A stretch of DNA of 64,000 nt from CAZJUR01 sp964549525 (GCA_964549525.1 CAZJUR010000001.1:1-64000); one strand, 5' to 3'; numbered from the stretch's first letter, positions 41,158 to 50,249 are shown. Program-made: numbers and translations. Notes: a model not told the origin generated them from the sequence alone.

Positions 41158-42705
41158 ATGGAAAGTAATTCATCGCACCCAAATCGATCATCAAAAAAAG
41201 TTTTTATAGCTCTTCTCATGATTGCTTTGCTATTAATGAGTGCTGTACTAGTATTTCTTGCATTAGAATCACAAAAGCAAATAAAAAAACCGGCTTCTAC
41301 ATCAAAAGAAATTCCCAAGCTAACTGTAATATCATTTGGCGCAAAAAATGAGCTATACCCGGCTTCCATGGAAACTGAAAATGCATTTGCCCTGAATCAT
41401 CAACTATTTGAAGCGCTAGTAAAATATGAAGATAGAACCAATATAGTACCAGGGCTAGCCACCAGCTGGACCAATCCAGATGAATTAACCTGGAGATTTA
41501 CGTTAAAGAAGAATGTGAAGTTTCATACCGGTAGAACTATGACAGCTGATGATGTGGTGTATAGTTATGAACAAGCGAAGAAGAATGAGTACATTAATAA
41601 CGTTTATCTTAATTCCATTGCCAGTATCGTAGCCATTAATCCTCAACAAATAGAGATTAAAACATCTCAACCCGACCCGGTATTACTCAATAAATTAACA
41701 TTCCTCATGATAATTGACGCCAAAGGAAATGGCGAAGTCAGTCCAGTCTATGGAACCGGTGCTTTTACTCTGAAGAAAGGTACCAAACCATCTGAAGACA
41801 AGATTGAGTTAGTTGCTTTTGACGATTATCATGGTGGTCGCGTTCAAACACGAGAGTTGACCTTAATAAGAACAGATTCTGATGAACAATCAACTGATTT
41901 ATTGTTAAAAGGTAAAGGTAATATAGCTGGTGATTTCTTGCCGAGTAATATTCCAGCACTTGATAAGAAAAAGATGTATAGAATTCCTTTTACAAGCTAC
42001 TCCACTACCTTTTTAGCTCCTGTGACAAATAAGCCTGGTCCACTTCAGAAACAAGAAGTACGAAAAGCGCTTCAGTATTCACTTGATGTTCCAAAAATTA
42101 TTGAGGCTACAGGATTATCTGCTAAACAATCTTCTCAATTGGTGACTAGTTTAATTCCTGGCTACAACCCAGCTATTCCTGAAGTTAGTCAAGATATCGA
42201 AAAAGCAAAACAGTTACTTAGTGAAGCAGGCTACCCAAATGGCGTCACTCTCGACTTTATCTACTCACCTGCAGCTCCAAGTGAATTAATCAAAGAAGTA
42301 ATTCGACAATCAGCCCTTGCAGGTATAACTCTAAAAGGTCGAGAAGTAGAAGGTCTAGAAGAAATGGCAAATCAAGTAGGTCAATCGAAAACAGATCTTG
42401 CCTACTATGCATATGGAAGTGATACCTTTGACTCCGCAGATGTTATAGATGGGGTGCTCTTTGCCGATAATCAATATCCTTCTCCTTCAATTCAAAGTCG
42501 TTTAGCTGAAGCATCTGCTACGGTTGATACACCCAAGAGACTCCGGTTATTAAAAGATATTCATCAACAAATATTTGATGAAACAGCAATCATACCATTA
42601 TATAGTCGCAACTTAACATGGTATGCAGATAAGCAGTATGTGCTACCTCAAGATACACCGAATAGTGAACTTGGTGTATATTTCTGGAAAGCTCGCTTCA
42701 AGTAG
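41158..42705 (+). CDS. ABC transporter solute-binding protein, family 5 (second paralog)
   Basis: 515 residues, same architecture as the preceding gene: membrane anchor KKVFIALLMIALLLMSAVLV, then SBP_bac_5 domain with ELYPASMETENAFALNHQLFEAL, WRFTLKKNVKFHTGRTMTAD, LQKQEVRKALQYSLDVP and IIPLYSRNLTWYADKQY; it ends LGVYFWKARFK. Start at 41158 is favoured over 41146 by GGAG nine bases upstream. A 153-base block is apparently identical to the first paralog while the rest is diverged. Confidence 0.92.
   Translation: MESNSSHPNRSSKKVFIALLMIALLLMSAVLVFLALESQKQIKKPASTSKEIPKLTVISFGAKNELYPASMETENAFALNHQLFEALVKYEDRTNIVPGLATSWTNPDELTWRFTLKKNVKFHTGRTMTADDVVYSYEQAKKNEYINNVYLNSIASIVAINPQQIEIKTSQPDPVLLNKLTFLMIIDAKGNGEVSPVYGTGAFTLKKGTKPSEDKIELVAFDDYHGGRVQTRELTLIRTDSDEQSTDLLLKGKGNIAGDFLPSNIPALDKKKMYRIPFTSYSTTFLAPVTNKPGPLQKQEVRKALQYSLDVPKIIEATGLSAKQSSQLVTSLIPGYNPAIPEVSQDIEKAKQLLSEAGYPNGVTLDFIYSPAAPSELIKEVIRQSALAGITLKGREVEGLEEMANQVGQSKTDLAYYAYGSDTFDSADVIDGVLFADNQYPSPSIQSRLAEASATVDTPKRLRLLKDIHQQIFDETAIIPLYSRNLTWYADKQYVLPQDTPNSELGVYFWKARFK
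41436..41588 (+). repeat. 153-bp block shared with the first solute-binding protein gene
   Basis: Both 55-base ends are visible in the first paralog; the 43-base middle is hidden in its N gap. Confidence 0.75.
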
Positions 42706-42723
42706 ATATTTTAATACTCTTTA

Positions 42724-42749
42724 GCTTATGCTATAAATAAAGCATAAGC
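42724..42749. terminator. 9-bp hairpin after the solute-binding protein genes
   Basis: GCTTATGCT/AGCATAAGC with an 8-base A/T loop, shortly after the stop codon. There is no T-run, so termination is uncertain. Confidence 0.4.
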
Positions 42750-42783
42750 ATGTAATATAGCAGATGCAAAGGAAATTTTCTCT

Positions 42784-42909
42784 ATGGATCAAAACACAAA
42801 TTCTTCATTCGAAGATAACCGCGTGGAAGATAATTCATACGTTTTTCCCCGAGATATTGCCAACCAACGTATGGGTGTATACTATTGGAAAGCGTATAAA
42901 AAGGATTAG
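42784..42909 (+). pseudogene. Remnant of a third solute-binding protein gene (41 codons)
   Basis: An intact short frame begins MDQNTNSSFEDNR, like the polar N-terminal tails of the two preceding proteins, and ends NQRMGVYYWKAYKKD, closely matching their C-termini (GMGVYFWKVHQ, LGVYFWKARFK). The whole binding domain is missing, as expected from a large in-frame deletion. It keeps an AAAGGAAA-type ribosome site, so a 41-residue peptide may still be made. Confidence 0.65.
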
Positions 42910-42911
42910 GT

Positions 42912-43886
42912 TTGGATAGGTTTAAAAAACTAGCTGTAATCACTATATCCTTAAATATTACGGTTCTAGCTTTAGCTATTACAGCATGGTCTCAACAAAA
43001 TACTAAATTACCACTTGAACTTTCTATCAGTATCTTACTTGCTATCATTGCCTATGGTTTAATGTGGGTTCATTATGTCAGCGATTGGTTAAAGCACCGG
43101 TATTGGCCGAAGCAATCAACTGGATGGCAATATGGCGTATCACGATGGATCGTACTCATTGCAATTCTGGTTCACCCTATTCTTATTAATGCATATCTAT
43201 TCCAAAATAATTTTGGCTTCCCACCAGGAAGTTACCAAAAATACTTTGGGACAAGTGCGTTATTCTTTATACTGCTCGGTATTGTGTCGCTTGCTGCCTT
43301 TTTAGCATTTGAAGGTAAGAAGTGGCTAGAACATAAACCAATTTGGCAATGGATTATGCATGCCAACAATGCTGCTATGCTGGCAATCGTCATACATGGG
43401 TACAAACTCGGTCCTATCACGGACTCCGCTTGGTATTTTTGGGTTTGGACGATGCAAGCGGTACTTTTATGTGCAGTATTAGCTACAAAATATATAACAC
43501 ATACTCAAAAACTTATACGCTATGTAGGGTGTTTTATAATTATTTTTACCTTGCTCGTTGTCGGATGGCAAATCGTACGCTATATAAAGCCTGAAAATCA
43601 AGCAGTGAAACCCGCAACACGTCAAACAACTATCTCTCCAACAAAACTATCACTAATCACGAAGGAATCACTCGCACAAAAAACTGGACTCAATGGTGAA
43701 CTATGCTGGGTAGCCGTCTCTGGTAAGGTCTATGATGCGACAAATAATCCTCAATGGCAAAATGGTGAACATATACCCTCCAACGGTAGAGCTCAGTGCG
43801 GCAAAGATCTTTCTTTGGTTATTAAAGAATCACCACACGGCACAAGTGTACTACAAGACCTACCTGTAGTAGGAAATTTGGAATAA
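42912..43886 (+). CDS. Membrane protein with C-terminal cytochrome b5-like heme-binding domain
   Basis: 324 residues. Six hydrophobic helices (about 5-25, 33-52, 68-92, 105-130, 145-165, 175-225) are followed by a b5-like domain at about 245-324: CWVAVSGKVYDATNNPQWQNGEH, CGKDLSLVIKESPHG, with the His residues in NGEH and SPHG as likely heme ligands. The membrane part may carry heme too (HVIHGY-like His residues around 150-160). TTG start with AAAAGG upstream. Possible electron transfer role; partners are not visible. Confidence 0.8.
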   Translation: MDRFKKLAVITISLNITVLALAITAWSQQNTKLPLELSISILLAIIAYGLMWVHYVSDWLKHRYWPKQSTGWQYGVSRWIVLIAILVHPILINAYLFQNNFGFPPGSYQKYFGTSALFFILLGIVSLAAFLAFEGKKWLEHKPIWQWIMHANNAAMLAIVIHGYKLGPITDSAWYFWVWTMQAVLLCAVLATKYITHTQKLIRYVGCFIIIFTLLVVGWQIVRYIKPENQAVKPATRQTTISPTKLSLITKESLAQKTGLNGELCWVAVSGKVYDATNNPQWQNGEHIPSNGRAQCGKDLSLVIKESPHGTSVLQDLPVVGNLE

Positions 43887-43892
43887 AATTAC

Positions 43893-43969
43893 TGGTCGGG
43901 GTGAAAGGACTCGAACCTTCGACCTCACGGTCCCAAACCGCGCGCGCTAGCCAACTGCGCCACACCCCG
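43893..43969 (-). tRNA. tRNA-Pro (TGG)
   Basis: Acceptor CGGGGTG/CACCCCG, anticodon loop TTTGGGA, T-arm with GGTTCGAGTCC, discriminator A and encoded CCA. Ends 6 bases from the convergent cytochrome b5-like gene. Confidence 0.95.
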
Positions 43970-44004
43970 AAAAAGTGCTGTACATTATTATATCAGATAA
44001 ACAT

Positions 44005-44358
44005 TTATTTACCAGAGGTAGGCTGCTGTAAATCTATAGAGATCTGCTGAAGAAATTTCTCTATATTTTCAACTCGAAGTTTCGTCTCTTGGACATCTTT
44101 TTGAATCATTGAAACTTGCTGATCGAGGTTGACGTTTGAGTTGGTCGAAACTTCATTATGAATACGCTCGATTTGCGGCTGTATGTTTTGCATTGTATTC
44201 TGGATGTTTTGAATCATTTGATCAGAGTTACCAGAAGAACTCTGTGTCGTATTTGCAATAGTACTGGTGTTATTGAGAATTGTTTTGACATCATTATGAA
44301 GATTTCCAGTCCCTTGCTGGACCGCTTTTGTGACGTCGTTATAGGTGATATCTGCCAT
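44005..44358 (-). CDS. Small coiled-coil protein, unknown function
   Basis: 117 residues, polar, rich in Asn, Gln and Ser, with heptad-like helices (MIQNIQNTMQNIQPQIERIHNEV in pieces, then VSMIQKDVQETKLRVENIEKFL). No membrane helix or signal. It resembles small helical surface or structural proteins but no family is recognised. Start with TATAAT-N6-ATG. Confidence 0.7.
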   Translation of the reverse strand: MADITYNDVTKAVQQGTGNLHNDVKTILNNTSTIANTTQSSSGNSDQMIQNIQNTMQNIQPQIERIHNEVSTNSNVNLDQQVSMIQKDVQETKLRVENIEKFLQQISIDLQQPTSGK

Positions 44359-44364
44359 ACCTTT

Positions 44365-44370
44365 ATTATA
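44365..44370 (-). promoter_or_regulatory. -10 box 6 bases before the coiled-coil gene
   Basis: TATAAT, six bases, ATG. An upstream GGAG lies ahead of the box, not between it and the ATG. Confidence 0.55.
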
Positions 44371-44518
44371 CTCCTTCGTACATTAATAAGTGTTATAATA
44401 TAATGAATGAAGTAAATCCGTTTAATAATAGATTAAGTGATCGCTACTCACTTGCAAAAATCTAGCGGTACCATAACTTCTTTAGCGCTTTATATTAACT
44501 TTTACATAAGGAGCTAAA

Positions 44519-44704
44519 ATGGCAGACTTAAAAAAAGTCAATGACGAGCATGTCGCAATGTGGCGAGAACTCCGCAAGGATAATTACCAGCATTGGCGAG
44601 CGTGGGGATCGTGGTTTAGCTGGGGGTCACCAATCGGCTTAGGATTGTTCGTTGTCTTGCTGGCGATTGCTTTTGCTATTGCAAAATGGGCACTCCACCT
44701 CTAA
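44519..44704 (+). CDS. Small single-pass membrane protein, 61 residues
   Basis: MADLKKVNDEHVAMWRELRK begins a charged, Trp-rich N-terminal segment, followed by one membrane helix (IGLGLFVVLLAIAFAIAKWAL). A strong AAGGAG site precedes the ATG. A bidirectional terminator follows at once, so it is probably monocistronic. Unknown function; Trp-rich amphipathic helices of this kind often lie on the membrane surface. Confidence 0.75.
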   Translation: MADLKKVNDEHVAMWRELRKDNYQHWRAWGSWFSWGSPIGLGLFVVLLAIAFAIAKWALHL

Positions 44705-44724
44705 AAAGTGTGAGTCGCTAAAAA

Positions 44725-44749
44725 ATATCGTCCGAGTGGACGGTATTTT
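44725..44749. terminator. Bidirectional terminator between the small membrane gene and rny
   Basis: 9-bp stem (44725-44733 with 44738-44746, loop GAGT) flanked by A-run on the left and T-run on the right; serves both convergent genes. Confidence 0.8.
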
Positions 44750-44768
44750 GTCATTAAGGTATAGATTG

Positions 44769-46277
44769 CTACTTCGCAAATTCGATTGCACGGGTTTCGC
44801 GGATGACATTCACCTTGATCGTACCAGGATATTGCATAGTACTTTCGATCTTGGTCGCGATATCACGCGCTAATTTGATGCTTGAAAGATCGTCGATTTT
44901 TTCAGGTTTGACCATCACTCTCACCTCGCGGCCGGCTGATATAGCGTAGGCTTTATCAATGCCATCAAAAGTAGTTGCCACATTTTCTAATTCTTTCATT
45001 CTTTCAACAAAGTTTTCAGCACTAATATTGCGCGCACCAGGTCGAGCGGCACTCATAGCATCAACAACGCGTACAACTAATGCCTCCGGAGTAGTCGCAT
45101 CAATATCGTCGTGATGTGCTGCAATCGCATGAGCAATTTCTTTACTGAGACCATACTTTTCAGCCATTTCTGCAGCGATATGGTGATGCTTTCCCTCGAC
45201 GCGGTGGGTAACGGCTTTTCCTACATCATGAAGTAAAGTAGCAATTTTGGTCGTTCGTACATCTGCCCCAATTTCTTCAGCAATCACTCCAGCAATTTGT
45301 GCCATTTCGGTAGAGTGTTTGAGAACGTTTTGTCCATAACTCGTTCGAAATTTTAATTCACCGAGCAAGCGGAGCATTTCTTTCGGTATACCTACCACTC
45401 CTACTTCACGTGCTGCATCCTCACCTGCTTGGGTTACTTCTTTATCTATTTGCTTTCGAGCCTTTTCGACTACTTCTTCGATACGTCCAGGATGAATTCG
45501 TCCGTCCTTCATGAGCATTTCCATTGTCACACGAGCAATCTGTCGTCTCACCGGATCGAAACTCGATAGCACTACCATGCCCGGTGTATCATCTACCATA
45601 ATATCGACACCAGTAGCACGCTGAATGGCCTGGATATTACGTCCCTCTTTACCGATAATACGGCCTTTCATTTCATCATCAGGAAGTTTGAGTGCAGTAA
45701 CAGTTCGTTCGGCAGTTACTTCAGAACTCATACGCTCCATAGCGGTCAAGATAATCATCTGGGCGCGTTCTTCCGCATCTTCTTCGGCATCTTTTTGCAG
45801 CTTAGATACTAACCCAACTAAATCTTGCTTGATATCTTTTTCGGTCATCTTTAGGAGATGTTCGCTGGCTTCTTTTTTGGTTAATTTAGCGATTTTTTCG
45901 AGCTTTTCTTGCTGCTTTGTACGTATAGCACGAATTTCGTTTTTTAGTTCTTCTACTTCATCTTCAGAGGCCCGAAGCTTTTCGGAACGCTTATCGAGTT
46001 GATCGAGTTTTTTGTCTAAACTTTCTTCGCGTTGTACGATACGTTCTTCGGTCTTTTGCTGTTCTTTACGACGCAAATTGAGTTCTTTGGTTGCATCTTC
46101 AGTAACTTTCAGCGCCTCATCTTTTGCTTTTAAAATAATATCGCTAGCCTTGTTTTTAGCACGTGAGATTTCTTTTTCGGCTTTTTGGGTGGCACTACTG
46201 CCTTTTTGTTTAGTGTAAGCGAAAAATCCTCCCGCACCAACTGCTGCACCTACAAGGGCGATGACTACTTCTAACAT
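44769..46277 (-). CDS. rny: Ribonuclease Y
   Basis: 502 residues. Membrane anchor VVIALVGAAVGAGGFFAY at the N-terminus, a long coiled coil (about 30-190), a KH RNA-binding domain with MKGRIIGKEGRNIQAIQ, and the HD catalytic domain with IATLLHDVGKAVTH. It starts mRNA decay at the membrane. Full length for the family. GAAGGAGAG ribosome site. Confidence 0.97.
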   Translation of the reverse strand: MLEVVIALVGAAVGAGGFFAYTKQKGSSATQKAEKEISRAKNKASDIILKAKDEALKVTEDATKELNLRRKEQQKTEERIVQREESLDKKLDQLDKRSEKLRASEDEVEELKNEIRAIRTKQQEKLEKIAKLTKKEASEHLLKMTEKDIKQDLVGLVSKLQKDAEEDAEERAQMIILTAMERMSSEVTAERTVTALKLPDDEMKGRIIGKEGRNIQAIQRATGVDIMVDDTPGMVVLSSFDPVRRQIARVTMEMLMKDGRIHPGRIEEVVEKARKQIDKEVTQAGEDAAREVGVVGIPKEMLRLLGELKFRTSYGQNVLKHSTEMAQIAGVIAEEIGADVRTTKIATLLHDVGKAVTHRVEGKHHHIAAEMAEKYGLSKEIAHAIAAHHDDIDATTPEALVVRVVDAMSAARPGARNISAENFVERMKELENVATTFDGIDKAYAISAGREVRVMVKPEKIDDLSSIKLARDIATKIESTMQYPGTIKVNVIRETRAIEFAK

Positions 46278-46447
46278 ATACTCTCCTTCTCTATTCCACT
46301 AGAGAATCATGATGCATACGGAAACGAAGACGCAGAGAACGTCAATAATTATTCTTCAGTCAACTGTATGGTTTCTCGCATTGATCAGTTTCTTCTCTCT
46401 ATAAGGGAATCATCAATAATGAATTAACTACCTCTTTTATTGTACGA

Positions 46448-47446
46448 CTATACAGCCTTTTTAGGCAAGTCAATTACATCTCGATGAGATAATTCGGCTG
46501 CAAGTGTGTCTACACGCTGTTTCCATGCATCTATCGCCGAAGTAGTTGCGCAACTTAAATGACTACCACCGTCTTCTAAGATAACCTTCATATGAGGATG
46601 ATCAGCAAAAATTTCTTGCCAGTTCTCTCCTTGACTCATGAGATCACCTTTAAACGCCAGGACTGTCCCCTGTGCGTGCTGATCAATGAGTTTGGCAGCG
46701 TCGCCAGCAGCACCACTTAAAAGATTGGGAATAAGCGCAAGATGATTAATCCATTTTTTTGGACCAACACTAAAGGTTGACGGATAATGACGAAAAGCAG
46801 ATGACGGAAACTTAACAATATGTCGCACGGTTCCTGATTCACTAAAAGGCAATAGAGCAAGTTTTGCTAGCTGACGTGAGGTTGTTGGGGGTTCTGGATA
46901 GCAAGGAACAATATAGTCACCATATATTATATCGCGATTCAAGTCACGGGCTTGAGCTGTAACACTAAAGCCTATCATGGCTGCACGAGATACGCCCATG
47001 ACAATTAACTTGTGGGGGTCACGTGTTTGTTGATCGGCTGTATATCCAGCGATCATGAGTTGGTTTCGTGCCGACGCATGAATATTTGGCAACAGTTCAA
47101 CGTTGCGCTCTGCACTTACAAGATCGACAGGAAAGCCGCGCTTTACGAGACTACGAGCCATATGATCATTAAAGCCTTTTGGTTCAGTCAGCCACGGTGT
47201 CGTCATAGTAACGGAAATATCAGAAACCCGTTTCAATGGTTCATAAGATGTAACATCATATTGCTTACCATCTTCCATATACACTCGGCGACAGGTACTG
47301 CTACCAATCTCTTTCAGTTTTTTTCGATGAAGAAGTGAGACTGATTTTATATTATTATCCTGAAGACTCTCAGATAAAAAAACACTCTCCGAAAGGAGAG
47401 GCTTGGTAGGCACCTCATCAAAAACTGTAGCTTCGATGGCGCTCAT
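46448..47446 (-). CDS. Alpha/beta hydrolase-like protein
   Basis: 332 residues. The nucleophile elbow reads LIVMGVSRAAMIGFS (G-x-S-x-A), a later acidic residue may come from VLAFKGDLMSQGENW, and a C-terminal His is in EDGGSHLSC, giving a plausible Ser-Asp-His triad. No signal peptide. The substrate is unknown; esterase, lipase or a non-enzymatic role are all possible. It lies alone between rny and tsaB. Confidence 0.7.
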   Translation of the reverse strand: MSAIEATVFDEVPTKPLLSESVFLSESLQDNNIKSVSLLHRKKLKEIGSSTCRRVYMEDGKQYDVTSYEPLKRVSDISVTMTTPWLTEPKGFNDHMARSLVKRGFPVDLVSAERNVELLPNIHASARNQLMIAGYTADQQTRDPHKLIVMGVSRAAMIGFSVTAQARDLNRDIIYGDYIVPCYPEPPTTSRQLAKLALLPFSESGTVRHIVKFPSSAFRHYPSTFSVGPKKWINHLALIPNLLSGAAGDAAKLIDQHAQGTVLAFKGDLMSQGENWQEIFADHPHMKVILEDGGSHLSCATTSAIDAWKQRVDTLAAELSHRDVIDLPKKAV

Positions 47447-47490
47447 GATATATGTAGCATACTATACATCACTTCAAATGGTAAATGGTA

Positions 47491-47880
47491 TTATTTTCTC
47501 GGCGATGTTATATGCGGAATACTAACATATTCTGGTAAAACAATCTGATCATTTTCACCCCTTTTTAATCGTTCGATTGCCTTCTTTTGCCAGTCTGTTG
47601 AATGTGTACCTACTATAGGTATCTGTAGGCTATCAGCGAGGCTATTGGCAACCGTGAGGCCAATTCTTAGGCCAGTATAACTACCCGGGCCACGAAAGAC
47701 ACCAATCCCTTCAATGTCTTCGTATGAGAGCGTATGTTTTCCTAAAAAATCCTCAAGCATAGTAAAAATTTTTTTGGAAAGTTCTCGACCTGCAGAGTTT
47801 GTTAGCGTGTAATGCTTTCCATTGTGATGAAGAAAGAAATGGCAAATTTCATGCGAAGTATCTAGTAAAAGAATAGTCAT
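47491..47880 (-). CDS. tsaB: TsaB-like protein for t6A tRNA modification (short form)
   Basis: 129 residues. The ASKHA-fold signature GIGVFRGPGSYTGLRIGLTVANSLA is clear. TsaB dimerises with TsaD to make threonylcarbamoyl-adenosine in tRNA. The protein holds only the first subdomain (usual length about 200-230). Short TsaB forms occur in reduced genomes; whether this one works alone is not known. ATG overlaps the response-regulator stop. Confidence 0.88.
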   Translation of the reverse strand: MTILLLDTSHEICHFFLHHNGKHYTLTNSAGRELSKKIFTMLEDFLGKHTLSYEDIEGIGVFRGPGSYTGLRIGLTVANSLADSLQIPIVGTHSTDWQKKAIERLKRGENDQIVLPEYVSIPHITSPRK

Positions 47881-48248
47881 AGGAGTGATTTACGATAGAG
47901 CAATAAGGCGTTTTCGACAATTTGCTGTGGAGTATAATCGCTCTTTTTTAGATAGCCAATGACATTATATGTCATCGCTTTATCGATGCTCTCTTGATCC
48001 GAAAGGTTGCTGGCGATAATAATATTTGGCTTCATTGAAGTATTATTTTTTAAAGCTTCTAAGAACTCAAAACCATCCATTTCTGGCATCATAAGATCGA
48101 GCAAAATAAGGTCTGGCGAGATGTCCGATACAACGCTAATCGCATTTAAGCCATTTTCTTCTGTAAAGACTTGGCACTCCTGTTTTTCAAAAGCATTTTT
48201 ATATAGTGCAGTTATATCTTTATTGTCTTCAACCAGGAGTACTTTCAT
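47877..48248 (-). CDS. Receiver-only response regulator
   Basis: 123 residues of CheY type: LLVEDNKD acidic pocket, LILLDLMMPEMDG phospho-acceptor, Ser in IIIASNLSD and Lys in IGYLKKSDY. No output domain. It is divergent from a sensor histidine kinase gene 85 bases away, its probable partner. AAGGA ribosome site. It is coupled to tsaB through an ATGA overlap. Confidence 0.92.
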   Translation of the reverse strand: MKVLLVEDNKDITALYKNAFEKQECQVFTEENGLNAISVVSDISPDLILLDLMMPEMDGFEFLEALKNNTSMKPNIIIASNLSDQESIDKAMTYNVIGYLKKSDYTPQQIVENALLLYRKSLL

Positions 48249-48333
48249 ATCAGTCCTTCTTAATATTATGCATCAGTATAGCGGAGTTTCTTGCTGCAAC
48301 GCAATATACACGTATACTATAAGTATAAGCATC

Positions 48334-49797
48334 ATGAAAAACCTCAGTATACGAACAAAATTTATGATTACTCTAATGGTGCTTTTTTTGATCCTTTTTG
48401 CTGTGCTTGCTAGTACCTTGATTCGTCAGCAAGCAGCCACCACAAAAGAGAGCCTCAATGAAAAATCTCAAGCATTCGCTACACTTGCAACCAGTCCGAT
48501 AGGAGATACCTATTTATCATTTAAGGACTCGGGAACAATTCGTATAACTCAGCAAACGAAAAAATTTTACGAGTTGGATACTGATTTACAAGGACTAGCC
48601 ATTGTTACTACGGAAGGAAAAGTAGTTTATCGCTATGGTAACGAGAAAAGACGTACTATCGATGTTTCTGAGTTGCAAGGTTTTGACACGAGGTATTCCT
48701 ATAATGAAAGCGGTGTTATTACCCAAATTATAGACCCATACATTGAAAATTCTGGCCAATATCGCTATGCATTGGTATATCAAATTTCCCCTTTGCGTAT
48801 CGAGCGGGATATTCGAAACTTGACCATCACTATTTTAGTATTAGGCCTCCTCTTTACTATTCTTGGGATTGGTACCTTTTACACGCTTTTTAATATCATA
48901 TTTATTCGACCGGTTCGTGAAGTAAGCCGCCTAGCGGGCGTGATTAGTCTCGGTAATTTTGATCAAGAAATAACCGTGAAGACAAATGATGAAATCAATG
49001 ATTTAGCAGAATCAGTCAACGCAATGGCTGATAAGTTGAAAGCAGATATTATTGCTCTCCAAGAAACAGATCGTATGAAAAATGAGTTTATTATGATCTC
49101 TTCACACAATTTACGCACCCCTCTCACAGTTATTAATGGATACCTGGAGATGATGGAATTAGTTGATGCTGATCAAAAGTTAAAAGAGTTTTTAAAAATT
49201 ATCGAGAAAAATATTGAGAAATTAACAAAATTAACTGAAGATATGATAACAATTTCGACCATTGAATCTGGCGGTGCTTTAACACACGGAGATCCTATCC
49301 ACATACAGCCAATACTAGAAGAGATTGCACGTCATTATACGTCAGTTGCTGAACTGAAAGAAGTTCATTTTATATCCTCATTTAAGCTTAAGGATGCACA
49401 TTGTCTTATCAATAAAGCACATTTTCAAAGTGCTATCACCAATTTTGTCGATAATGCCGTAAAGTTCACCCCCGAGAAAGGAACTGTTCATTTCTCAGGT
49501 ATTCTCGAAAATGGCATATGTGTATTAACTATTTCAGATACCGGTAGTGGGATTGATGATGCTGAATTACCTCACCTCTTTACCAAATTCCATCGCGGGA
49601 CAGATACGATGCATTATGATTATGAGGGAGTTGGGATTGGCTTATATGTCTCAAAAATTATTATTGATCAGATGCACGGTAAAATATCAGTGACAAGTAA
49701 GAAAAATAAAGGAACCACTTTTCATATCACACTTCCTTCTGTTTCTTCTAACAAAGACTCGCAGGATATTACCCGTGTGTCTTCTTCCTCGTCATAA
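48334..49797 (+). CDS. Membrane sensor histidine kinase
   Basis: 487 residues. Two membrane helices (about 9-32 and 163-188) enclose an extracellular sensor region, followed by a HAMP domain (RPVREVSRLAGVISLGNFDQ), the phospho-acceptor helix MISSHNLRTPLTVINGY (note Asn instead of the usual Glu after His) and the ATPase with FVDNAVKFTP, ISDTGSGIDD and GVGIGLYVSKII. Start at 48334 (MKNLSIRTK) is chosen over longer frames that run into the divergent regulator. Its last 76 bases overlap tsaE on the other strand. Confidence 0.92.
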   Translation: MKNLSIRTKFMITLMVLFLILFAVLASTLIRQQAATTKESLNEKSQAFATLATSPIGDTYLSFKDSGTIRITQQTKKFYELDTDLQGLAIVTTEGKVVYRYGNEKRRTIDVSELQGFDTRYSYNESGVITQIIDPYIENSGQYRYALVYQISPLRIERDIRNLTITILVLGLLFTILGIGTFYTLFNIIFIRPVREVSRLAGVISLGNFDQEITVKTNDEINDLAESVNAMADKLKADIIALQETDRMKNEFIMISSHNLRTPLTVINGYLEMMELVDADQKLKEFLKIIEKNIEKLTKLTEDMITISTIESGGALTHGDPIHIQPILEEIARHYTSVAELKEVHFISSFKLKDAHCLINKAHFQSAITNFVDNAVKFTPEKGTVHFSGILENGICVLTISDTGSGIDDAELPHLFTKFHRGTDTMHYDYEGVGIGLYVSKIIIDQMHGKISVTSKKNKGTTFHITLPSVSSNKDSQDITRVSSSSS

Positions 49798-50174
49798 TCG
49801 ATCTTTATCACTATCCGTCGCAGCGGTAAGATAGCTTGAACAGATTGCGCCCATTCGATGACCGTAATAGCTTCGGGGTTGTTAATCGATTCGTATAAAT
49901 CGTGCTTCATAATTCCTGGATCGCTGAGACGATAAAAATCATAGTGATGTACATATCGATTATTCGACGCCTTATAGTGATTAAAAACAGTAAAACTAGG
50001 GCTTTGGATCGACTCTTTTACACCCAATCCTTTCCCTAAACCTTTCACTAAGGTAGTTTTTCCAGCTCCGAGATCTCCAATTAATTCAATGATGCATGGT
50101 GTAACAAGACTTTGAGCAAATTCCTGTCCCCATTTTTGCATTTCTTCTTGGGATGAAATAGTATAACGCTTCAT
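49722..50174 (-). CDS. tsaE: tRNA threonylcarbamoyladenosine biosynthesis ATPase TsaE
   Basis: A 150-residue P-loop ATPase that supports TsaB-TsaD in t6A synthesis. Walker A ELIGDLGAGKTTLVKGLGKG, then SPSFTVFNHY and YVHHYDFYRL, with ITVIEWAQ; all standard TsaE motifs. The C-terminus is longer and acidic (DEEEDTRVISCESLLEETEG) because it overlaps the histidine kinase gene. TATGAT lies 6 bases before ATG 50174. Confidence 0.95.
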   Translation of the reverse strand: MKRYTISSQEEMQKWGQEFAQSLVTPCIIELIGDLGAGKTTLVKGLGKGLGVKESIQSPSFTVFNHYKASNNRYVHHYDFYRLSDPGIMKHDLYESINNPEAITVIEWAQSVQAILPLRRIVIKIDYDEEEDTRVISCESLLEETEGSVI

Positions 50175-50180
50175 CTTACT

Positions 50181-50186
50181 ATCATA
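50181..50186 (-). promoter_or_regulatory. -10 box 6 bases before tsaE
   Basis: TATGAT, six bases, ATG at 50174. Confidence 0.45.
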
Positions 50187-50232
50187 CGATATTGTCATCG
50201 GTAAAACACAAGCATAATCACAGCAGATGAAG

Positions 50233-50238
50233 TATAAT
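50233..50238 (+). promoter_or_regulatory. -10 box of the pil operon
   Basis: TATAAT ends 11 bases before the pilB ATG; predicted leader of about five bases and no ribosome site. Confidence 0.5.
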
Positions 50239-50249
50239 AACAGTAAGCT

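Noticed and set aside
44403..44465. 20-codon frame MNEVNPFNNRLSDRYSLAKI
   Set aside because: No ribosome site and the nearby TATAAT is only 3 bases before the ATG, which does not match the leaderless spacing seen elsewhere. Could be chance.
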